DNA of 64,000 nucleotides from Phycisphaera sp. (lineage in GTDB: Bacteria; Planctomycetota; Phycisphaerae; Phycisphaerales; Phycisphaeraceae), in NCBI GenBank assembly GCA_016125215.1, contig WGMF01000008.1, positions 50,681-114,680 of the forward strand, read 5' to 3'. Every line of letters begins with the position of its first letter. The first letter of the stretch is position 1. Below are positions 9,052 to 15,244 of this stretch, piece by piece. Under the pieces are notes generated by a model. The model was not told the DNA's origin, ran no database searches, and saw only the letters and a program-made list of their open reading frames with translations. Position numbers and translations under genes: made by a program.

Positions 9052-10098
9052 TCATTCGAGGTTCAGCGCCCTGGCGTCGAGGAACTTGTAGACCCCGCCG
9101 GTCGAGTCGGCGATGGCCTTGAGCGTCGGCTCCATACCCTGTTCAGCCAGCGGGTCGGGGTAGAGGAACTGGATGGTGTTGATCTTGGTCCCGCCGGTGT
9201 TGGCCTTCTGGATCTCGGCCAGCAGGTCGCGCTGCCTGATCTCGTAGCGTGAGCCGCCCTGGCCCGTGCCGGTGATGTTGTCCGAGAGGATAAAGAGCAG
9301 TTGCGGTTTGTATCTTAGCGCGCGCTGCAGCGCGGTGATCGGGCTGGATCGGCCGTGGGCCTCGACGTTGCCGGCCGAGAGTGTGATCCAGTCCGAGAGC
9401 CTCTGCTTGGTCTGCGAATCGGCTTTCTTGAGGCCCGGCGGGGGGGCCTCGACCGCTTCGCCGTCACGGAAGAAGATCACCGAGAATTCCTGGGCATCCG
9501 AGAGCTCCGAGATCGAACGCTTGAGCTCGACGATGACGAACGGCAGCATGTCGATGAGCGAGCCGGAGGCGTCGACGAGATAGACCAGCCGTTTGGCGTT
9601 GCCGCCCGTTCCGTAGAACGAGGCCTTGAAGTTCGACCCGTTGCCGACGCCGACACCGAAGGGGTTGCTGGCCGAGGTCGCCCCGCCCAGTGCGCCGATC
9701 AACTCGGTGTTGGCGGTGACCTTCGAGGTCAGTTGCGCGGTCGATTGCGTGGCGGCCTTGGTGACCGAGCGACGGGCGCTCGACTGGCTCATGGTCTTTT
9801 GCACCTGGGGCGTCATCGGGGCGCCGGGCGTCGGGCTGAGCGTCGCGATGGGGATGATCGGCTCTTCCTCGGGAACCGCGGCGCCGATGGTCCAGATGAT
9901 GAAATATGCCAGGATCACCAGCGCCACGTGGAAGAGCACCGCGATGGTCCACGGCACGAAGTTCACGATGATCGTGTTGACCTCTTCGCCGAGGTCTTCT
10001 TCCTCTTCTTCCACCACCGCGCCGGGCTGCGTCTGGGAAGGGTCGGTGGGCCGGGCGGGGCTTCCGGGGGTGGGGTTCTCGGCAAAGTTGAGCCACAT
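9052..10098 (-). CDS. Membrane-anchored VWA-domain protein, TonB-like topology (first copy)
   Basis: 348 residues and first gene of the envelope block. The N-terminal segment is cytoplasmic and very acidic (EEEEEDLGEE near 30-39), then one membrane helix (about 47-74), a Pro/Ser/Thr linker and a VWA domain with DASGS at 176-180. The last hundred or so residues are nearly the same as in the neighbouring paralogue (for example RYEIRQRDLLAEIQKANTGG), while the N-terminal halves differ. The start has GGAG 8 nt upstream. As no TonB or TolA gene is present, I infer that these two proteins are the mobile partners of ExbB/ExbD. A metal-dependent ligand in the periplasm would be expected but is unknown. 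Confidence 0.83.
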   Translation of the reverse strand: MWLNFAENPTPGSPARPTDPSQTQPGAVVEEEEEDLGEEVNTIIVNFVPWTIAVLFHVALVILAYFIIWTIGAAVPEEEPIIPIATLSPTPGAPMTPQVQKTMSQSSARRSVTKAATQSTAQLTSKVTANTELIGALGGATSASNPFGVGVGNGSNFKASFYGTGGNAKRLVYLVDASGSLIDMLPFVIVELKRSISELSDAQEFSVIFFRDGEAVEAPPPGLKKADSQTKQRLSDWITLSAGNVEAHGRSSPITALQRALRYKPQLLFILSDNITGTGQGGSRYEIRQRDLLAEIQKANTGGTKINTIQFLYPDPLAEQGMEPTLKAIADSTGGVYKFLDARALNLE

Positions 10099-10411
10099 CG
10101 CAGGGTCTCCCGTATCGGATGAACATCGATTCGGTCAGTCCACTCGGTCAGTCCACACGGTCAGTTCATTCAGGTCAATCCAATCTGATCATTGAGTCCA
10201 CGCCACCGACGACACCCCGTCAGGGCGTCTGGCGACCACGGCGGGTCCAGCGTCACATATTTAGACGCCTCAATGGACTTCGCGTTCATTGAACCGGATA
10301 TTTGTGTGTTTGTCTAGTCCCCCATGCAAAAAAACTTGATGTGCCCACCCCGCATGTACACCCCCGAACTTCGCTGTAAGCTATGGTCCCCACCCCGAGA
10401 GGCCACCCGTC
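10099..10411. other. Divergent intergenic region upstream of the envelope block
   Basis: 313 bp between the first VWA gene (minus) and a small plus-strand gene. It contains three CGGTCAG direct repeats near the VWA start and a possible -10 box, TAAGCT, at 10378-10383 for the plus-strand gene. I see no ORF with coding character in it and no RNA gene. Confidence 0.6.
10132..10164. promoter_or_regulatory. Three CGGTCAG direct repeats, candidate operator
   Basis: CGGTCAG occurs at 10132-10138, 10145-10151 and 10158-10164, exactly 13 bp apart, with a degenerate fourth (CAGGTCA) at 10171. They lie 34-66 bp upstream of the first VWA gene. Such phased repeats fit a regulator binding array, but could also be a remnant of a short-period repeat arm. 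Confidence 0.35.
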
Positions 10412-10666
10412 ATGCCGCACACCACCGACCACTTCGCCCCAGGTACCCAGGTCACCCTCACCCAGCAGGTCCCCCACGGCAACACCGTCTGGACCACACG
10501 CATCACCGGCAAGGTCGTCCGTTACGAACAGAAGAAGACCGGCTCGTGGTTCGCACACGCCAAAGACGACAAACTCTGGCTCGACCGACTCGTCATCCAG
10601 AAACCCGACGGCGAACTGGTCATGGTCAACCTCGATCAATACACCCACGTCGAATCCACCCCATAA
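10412..10666 (+). CDS. Small conserved hypothetical protein (84 aa)
   Basis: 84-residue cytosolic protein that is mostly beta strand by appearance. Key stretch: GKVVRYEQKKTGSWFAHAKD, followed by KLWLDRLVIQKPDGELVMVNLD. No signal peptide, membrane helix or catalytic motif. The composition and a possible ribosome site (GAGAGG about 9 nt upstream) support a real gene. I recognise it only as the type of small conserved protein seen in planctomycetes; its function is unknown. It stands alone between the envelope block and the rhodanese gene. Confidence 0.65.
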   Translation: MPHTTDHFAPGTQVTLTQQVPHGNTVWTTRITGKVVRYEQKKTGSWFAHAKDDKLWLDRLVIQKPDGELVMVNLDQYTHVESTP

Positions 10667-10678
10667 AGTCAGCGATGG

Positions 10679-10755
10679 CCCCCGGAAGTCACGCGTCAGA
10701 AGTAAACCCCTATCAAAATTAACCCCCTGCAAAGCCCGCCGCGTCCAGCGGCGGG
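10679..10755. repeat. Hairpin element with GTCCA loop plus CCCCCGGAAG motif
   Basis: CCCCCGGAAG at 10679-10688 is followed by TTAACCCCCTGCAAAG and then an 8-bp hairpin, CCCGCCGC / GCGGCGGG (10735-10742, 10748-10755), with loop GTCCA. It is the same arrangement as at 6780-6827 and 17690-17818. It lies 12 nt past the stop of the 84-aa gene. Confidence 0.65.
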
Positions 10756-10809
10756 ACCCCGCGGCGGAACCCCACAGCGGAACCCCACAGCGGGACCCAA
10801 CAGCACCCC

Positions 10810-10815
10810 TATAAT
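10810..10815 (+). promoter_or_regulatory. -10 box TATAAT, 6 nt before the rhodanese ATG
   Basis: A perfect TATAAT lies 6 nt before the ATG, with no ribosome site between. Transcription would start at or next to the A of the ATG, which points to a leaderless message. Confidence 0.6.
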
Positions 10816-10821
10816 CCCCGC

Positions 10822-11211
10822 ATGCCATCTTCCACCCTCAAACTCGACGAACGCGGTCTGCCCGAGGGCTACCCCCTCCGCACGGATTACGAAGTCACCC
10901 CCCGACAGGTCAAAGCCCGCCTCGACGCCCAAGACCCCGAACTCTTCCTCCTCGATTGCCGACTGGACAAAGAGCACCAGTTCGCGCGTATCGACGGCTC
11001 AAAACTCATCCCCGTCCAGCACCTCTCCGAAAAGCTCGACGACCTGGGCCAACACCGCGACAAACAGATCGTCGTCTACTGCCACCACGGCTCACGCTCG
11101 ATGCGCGCCACCACCTATCTCAGACAACTCGGCTTCGACAACGTCTACTCCATGGCCGGCGGGATCGACCTGTGGTCCCTCGACATCGACCCCAAAGTCC
11201 CACGCTACTAA
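10822..11211 (+). CDS. Rhodanese-like sulfurtransferase domain protein
   Basis: 129-residue single-domain rhodanese. The active-site loop is CHHGSRS with the catalytic Cys at 87, in the usual place after the strand QIVVYC. It also has the N-terminal LLDCRLDKEHQFARIDG region and the C-terminal GGIDLW, all typical of GlpE-like, single-domain rhodaneses that move sulfane sulfur to cyanide, thioredoxin or protein acceptors. It has no signal peptide, so it is cytosolic. The start codon follows a TATAAT box by 6 nt, which supports this start and suggests a leaderless transcript. The natural acceptor is unknown. Confidence 0.9.
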   Translation: MPSSTLKLDERGLPEGYPLRTDYEVTPRQVKARLDAQDPELFLLDCRLDKEHQFARIDGSKLIPVQHLSEKLDDLGQHRDKQIVVYCHHGSRSMRATTYLRQLGFDNVYSMAGGIDLWSLDIDPKVPRY

Positions 11212-11265
11212 CCTCCATTCACCATTCCCCAGTCACCAGTCACTTACCCCTTGTAAGGTTCCCCC

Positions 11266-12060
11266 ATGCGATTCGGTTGTTGCGTCCCACCCGACAACGC
11301 CCCGTTGGCCAAAGAGCTTGGCTTTGATTTCATCGAGGTCAACGTCCAGAAGATTCTCCAAGGCGAACTCGACGACGCCGACTGGGCTGCGCAGGCGGTC
11401 GACCCCGACAAGACCGAGTTACCCATGGAGGCCGCCAACGGCCTGGTCCCCGGCACGTTGCCTATCGTCGGCCCGGCGCGCGACCTGTCTGCATTGAAGA
11501 CCTACATGCAGCGCGTCGCATCCCGTGCCCACAAGCTGGGCATCGAGGCCCTTGTCTTCGGCTCAGGCGGCGCACGCAAACGCCCCGACGACACCGACGA
11601 AAAAACCACGGACGACCACCTCGCCGACTTTCTCAAGATCGCCGGCGACGCCTGCGCACCGCACAACGTCACCATCGTCATCGAACACCTCAACAAGAAA
11701 GAGACCAACACCCTCAACAGCCTGGCCTCGGTCAAGGCCCTGGCTGACCGTGTCAACCACCCCGCGATCCAAACCCTCATCGACACCTACCACTTCGGGA
11801 TGGAGGGCGAGAGCCTCGACACCGTGGCCACGCTCGGCCCCTCGATCCGACATGTCCATGTGGCCGAGCCCAACGGTCGTCGTCAGCCCGGCGCCCCGGA
11901 CGGTCAACCCTTCGATTTCGTCGCGTTTTTCCGCAAGCTCAGGGCCATCGGTTACCACAAGCGCCTCAGCGTCGAGGCCCGATGGGAACCCCCGATCGCA
12001 GAGTCCGGTAGCGCGTGCACCGCCTTTTTGCGTCAAGCGTGGGACGCCGCGGGCCGATGA
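11266..12060 (+). CDS. Sugar phosphate isomerase/epimerase-like TIM barrel protein
   Basis: 264-residue protein of the AP-endonuclease-2-like TIM-barrel superfamily, to which xylose isomerase-like and hydroxypyruvate isomerase-like enzymes belong. Visible features: MRFGCCVPPD at the start, the metal-ligand-type strand ends VIEHLNKKETN and LIDTYHFGMEGE, then HVHVAEPNGRR and SVEARWEP near the C-terminus. The Glu/Asp/His/Glu pattern fits a divalent-metal isomerase or epimerase acting on a sugar or keto-acid. The substrate cannot be read from sequence. TAAGGT, 6 nt before the ATG, could be either a -10 box or a ribosome site. Confidence 0.8.
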   Translation: MRFGCCVPPDNAPLAKELGFDFIEVNVQKILQGELDDADWAAQAVDPDKTELPMEAANGLVPGTLPIVGPARDLSALKTYMQRVASRAHKLGIEALVFGSGGARKRPDDTDEKTTDDHLADFLKIAGDACAPHNVTIVIEHLNKKETNTLNSLASVKALADRVNHPAIQTLIDTYHFGMEGESLDTVATLGPSIRHVHVAEPNGRRQPGAPDGQPFDFVAFFRKLRAIGYHKRLSVEARWEPPIAESGSACTAFLRQAWDAAGR

Positions 12061-12161
12061 GATATCAGCCCCAATCCTGTTCACGGACCCGTCAGAAGTC
12101 CGCAATCGGTTGGGGATGCGTATCGATCTGAATCTCACGTCCGATAGCTCAGGGGCACGAC

Positions 12162-13166
12162 ATGCTTGTCAACTGGCCTTCCCTCCACGGCTCACACTTT
12201 GCGGGCGTCAAGACCCTCGTCACCGGCGGCGCGGGGTTCATCGGCTCCCACATCACCGAGGCCCTGATCGACCTGGGCGCACACGTCACCGTCATCGACG
12301 ACCTCTCGGGCGGCGACGTGGCCAACCTCGAAGCCTTCCGGGCCAAGTGGGACAACCGACTCACCTTTGTCGAAGGCTCCATCCTCGACACCGACACCCT
12401 CGCACGGTGTGTGACAGGTTGTCGGTACGTCTTCCACCAGGCGGCGCTCGGCTCGGTCCCGCGCTCCATCGAGCAGCCCGCGCGTTACCACGAGGTCAAC
12501 GCCACCGGCACGCTCAACGTCCTCGAAGCGGCGCGCAAGACCAAGGTCCAGCGCGTCACCTTTGCCGCCAGTTCGAGCGCGTACGGTGACAGCGAGACAC
12601 TGCCCAAGATCGAGACGATGCCCCCCTTACCCAAGAGCCCTTACGCCGCCAACAAGCTCGCGTGTGAGGGTTTGATGCGCGCTTACGCTTCGAGCTACAA
12701 CATCGACACCGTCAGCCTGCGTTACTTCAACATCTTCGGCCCGCGCCAGAACGCCAACTCCGCCTACGCCGCCGTGATCGCCGCCTTTGCCAAGGCGCTC
12801 AACGCCGACCAGCCGCCCGCGATCTTCGGCGACGGCGAACAGTCCCGCGACTTCACCTTCGTCGACAACGCCGTCCACGCCAACCTGCTTGGGGCGCGCA
12901 GCGACAAACCCCTCAAGGGCGAGGTCGTCAACATCGCCTGCGCCCAGCGCGTCACCGTCAACGAACTGGCGGTGATGATGGCCGAGCTCTTCGGCAAGAC
13001 ACACCTCACAGCTGTCCACAACCCCGAACGGGCCGGCGACGTGAAGCACTCCCTGGCCGACCTGACCCGCGCGGAAAAACTCCTGGGTTACAAGGTCGTC
13101 GTCCCCTTCGCCGACGGCCTAAAGCCCACCGTCGCCTGGTACCGCGAAGTCCTCGCCGCGGTGTAA
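12162..13166 (+). CDS. NAD-dependent UDP-sugar 4-epimerase (SDR family)
   Basis: 334-residue extended short-chain dehydrogenase. It has the NAD-binding GGAGFIGSH at 22-30, the catalytic YAANK at 161-165 and the SSS(A)Y serine region near 137-141. AALGSVPRSIEQP and RYFNIFGPRQN are typical of the WbpP/GalE-type UDP-N-acetylhexosamine and UDP-uronate C4 epimerases. It probably interconverts UDP-sugars for surface polysaccharide; the exact sugar is uncertain. A short N-terminal extension (about 15 residues) precedes the fold. Cytosolic. It lies in a row of plus-strand genes without obvious functional partners. Confidence 0.85.
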   Translation: MLVNWPSLHGSHFAGVKTLVTGGAGFIGSHITEALIDLGAHVTVIDDLSGGDVANLEAFRAKWDNRLTFVEGSILDTDTLARCVTGCRYVFHQAALGSVPRSIEQPARYHEVNATGTLNVLEAARKTKVQRVTFAASSSAYGDSETLPKIETMPPLPKSPYAANKLACEGLMRAYASSYNIDTVSLRYFNIFGPRQNANSAYAAVIAAFAKALNADQPPAIFGDGEQSRDFTFVDNAVHANLLGARSDKPLKGEVVNIACAQRVTVNELAVMMAELFGKTHLTAVHNPERAGDVKHSLADLTRAEKLLGYKVVVPFADGLKPTVAWYREVLAAV

Positions 13167-13189
13167 AACTTTCATACAACTTTTCTCAC

Positions 13190-13219
13190 AAAGCGGGGGG
13201 ATGGCCATCCCTCCGCATT
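13190..13219. repeat. Intergenic palindrome (GCGGRGGGATGG type)
   Basis: AAAGCGGGGGGATGG is followed directly by CCATCCCTCCGCATT, an almost perfect 15+15 palindrome. A perfect copy of the same sequence type is at 32367-32396. Confidence 0.75.
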
Positions 13220-13230
13220 CCCCCAGCGCC

Positions 13231-13236
13231 TATAAT
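13231..13236 (+). promoter_or_regulatory. -10 box TATAAT, 6 nt before the ATG
   Basis: A perfect TATAAT lies 6 nt before the ATG at 13243, the same spacing as at 10810. This favours the internal Met as the true start and suggests a leaderless transcript. Confidence 0.6.
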
Positions 13237-13242
13237 TCAACC

Positions 13243-13755
13243 ATGTCCCAAGCCCCCGTCGATCAGGCGACCACCGGCGGATACGAGACGCCCCGCAACA
13301 TCCAGTTCTCCGTCTTCCTCGACAACCGCTGCGGCAAGCTGCTCGAACTGCTCAAGGTCTTCGAGAACCAGGCCGTCCAACTCGTGGGCCTGAGCATCCT
13401 CGACTCGGCCGACCACGCCGTGGTCCGCATCCTCACCTCGCGCAGCGAACTGGCGCGCCGACTGCTCATCCGCCACGGCCTGCCCTTCAGCGAAGCCGAG
13501 GTCCTCGTCTTCGAGCTGCGGCCGGAACAACCCCTCTCCTTCATCTGCACCACCCTGCTCGCGGCGGAACTGAACATCTTTTACGTCTACCCCCTGATCG
13601 TCCGCCCGCACAGCCACCCGGCTTATGCGCTCAGCGCCGACGACCTGGTCACCGCCGGCCAGGCCCTGCGCCGAAAACTCATCCACCTCCTGGCGGAAAA
13701 CGACCTGGGCACCAACCAGACCGGCGGCGACCCGTTCGATATCTCAGCTAATTAA
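13243..13755 (+). CDS. ACT-domain-like regulatory protein
   Basis: 170-residue cytosolic protein. The first part (about 16-75) reads as an ACT-type fold: NIQFSVFLDNRCGKLLELLK, then a strand-helix pattern through AVVRILTSRSELARRLLIRH. ACT domains bind small ligands, often amino acids. A second, similar strand-helix part follows (PLSFICTTLLAAELNIFYVY). No enzyme domain is attached, so a stand-alone sensor or regulator is likely, by family analogy. An upstream in-frame Met exists but lies before the TATAAT box. Confidence 0.7.
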   Translation: MSQAPVDQATTGGYETPRNIQFSVFLDNRCGKLLELLKVFENQAVQLVGLSILDSADHAVVRILTSRSELARRLLIRHGLPFSEAEVLVFELRPEQPLSFICTTLLAAELNIFYVYPLIVRPHSHPAYALSADDLVTAGQALRRKLIHLLAENDLGTNQTGGDPFDISAN

Positions 13756-13760
13756 TCTCT

Positions 13761-15005
13761 CTACAACCGCTCGACGCGCTGCGGGCCACGCAGGCGGTAG
13801 CGGATCGAACGCCAGGCAATCGTTGAACCGAACAACGCGCCCAGCACGATGAGCCCGTGCAGCGTCATCCACACCGGCGTCGCCCAGCGGTCGTAGCGCA
13901 GCGTGGCGTGCAAAGATTTTTCGACCTCCGCGCCGAGCGACGCACGCACCAACCTGGCGCGGTGGGTTGCCCTGTATTGATCGAACAACACGTGCAGCAC
14001 GACCGCGCCGGTCGCACACACCCCGGCGAGTGTGTGGGTGAAACAGCCCGCTGCCCAGGCGATCACCACCCCCCAGGAAACCGTGAAGCCCACGACGTAG
14101 AGCGCCAGCGCCGCCAGCGCCGCGAAGTAGATCACCGGGGCGTGGACGCGCGTGATGAGGTACTGCCTCCTGGCAAATGCCCAGAGGCTTTTGAAGGTCA
14201 CGTCCACCGTGGCCGGCACAAGGCATTCGGGCACGAAATACACCCGCAGCCCCAGTGATCGGCACATCCGCGAGAGTTGGAAGTCGTCCGAGATCGCGCC
14301 GGTCCAGTATCCCACCAGCCCGCCCTTGCGCAGCGTCTGGCACCGCAGCGCCATCGCCCCGCCCCACGCACGGATCAGCCGTTTACGCCAGAGGAAACTC
14401 ACGACCGAACTGTTCATCACCGACAGCAGGTGCGACGCGACCGTCGGCCGTTCGGGCGGGGGCACCATCCAACGGTAGCCCGTGGTGCAGCCCGTCTTGT
14501 CGTCGGTGAGCGGCCCGACAATCGACGCAAGCCACGACCGCCCCGGCACCGCGTCGGCGTCGGCGAAGACCACCACGTCGTCTTCGTACCCATCTCCCTC
14601 GACCAACCCCGTTTCCTTGAGCGCGGTGAGCATGTTGTGGACCTTCTGCCCCGTGTCCCCCGGGGATTGGCCGGCCACAACAACCCGCACTTCGTGCCCC
14701 GTGTCACGCGAGGTCTGTTCGACTAACACCTTGTAAGCCGGGTCGTCTTCCGACTCGACCACGAACACCAGTCGGTAACCGGGGTAGTCCTGTTCACACA
14801 ACGAATCCACGCACGCTCGCAGGTCTGTGTCCAGCCCCTTGACCGGCAGGACCACGTGGGCAAAGGGCCGATACCGCGCGTAATCCTCACGGCGCGGCTG
14901 AACCACGCGACGCACCATCCGCCTGACCGAGTATGCCGACACCATCCCCTGCAACGCCCAGGCAAGCGCGACCGCTGTGAGGATGTGGACCCACCACTGG
15001 CTCAT
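13761..15005 (-). CDS. Membrane glycosyltransferase, GT2/GT21-like
   Basis: 414 residues. One N-terminal membrane helix (about 6-25), then a GT-A domain: VVLPVKGLDTDLRACVDSL near 51-69, the metal-binding DAD at 149-151 (VVVFADADAVPG), a second acidic motif SDD at 239-241, and RRQYLITR at 279-286, which replaces the QxxRW motif of processive enzymes. Two to three membrane helices follow (about 292-340 and 375-400). The overall order resembles ceramide glucosyltransferase and HpnI-like enzymes that glycosylate lipids at the membrane. The acceptor is unknown. It faces the ACT-protein gene tail to tail with a 5-nt gap. Confidence 0.82.
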   Translation of the reverse strand: MSQWWVHILTAVALAWALQGMVSAYSVRRMVRRVVQPRREDYARYRPFAHVVLPVKGLDTDLRACVDSLCEQDYPGYRLVFVVESEDDPAYKVLVEQTSRDTGHEVRVVVAGQSPGDTGQKVHNMLTALKETGLVEGDGYEDDVVVFADADAVPGRSWLASIVGPLTDDKTGCTTGYRWMVPPPERPTVASHLLSVMNSSVVSFLWRKRLIRAWGGAMALRCQTLRKGGLVGYWTGAISDDFQLSRMCRSLGLRVYFVPECLVPATVDVTFKSLWAFARRQYLITRVHAPVIYFAALAALALYVVGFTVSWGVVIAWAAGCFTHTLAGVCATGAVVLHVLFDQYRATHRARLVRASLGAEVEKSLHATLRYDRWATPVWMTLHGLIVLGALFGSTIAWRSIRYRLRGPQRVERL

Positions 15006-15082
15006 GGATTCCCAACGGGATGCATAAAACCCGCATCAAAATGACATGAAACGAGCACACAGCATATACGGGACCGGGGAAG

Positions 15083-15178
15083 AAACCGCAGATTGCGCAG
15101 ATTTCACAGATCGATACAGACTCATGCTTCGGAAAATCTGCCTTGAATCTGCGTCATCTGCGGAATCTGCGGTTTCTG
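15083..15178. repeat. Inverted short-period repeat, GCAGAT family
   Basis: The left arm (15083-15115) repeats CGCAGATTG / CGCAGATTT, and the right arm (15138-15178) repeats ATCTGCG in inverted sense, ending ATCTGCGGTTTC. The arms can pair to form a long imperfect hairpin. A second copy with the same unit is at 33432-33573. Confidence 0.75.
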
Positions 15179-15244
15179 TCTCGACTCACACGTATTTCTC
15201 TGTGCGAATGTTGTCTCCGGTTAGGGTCTATCTGTTGGGTCGCC

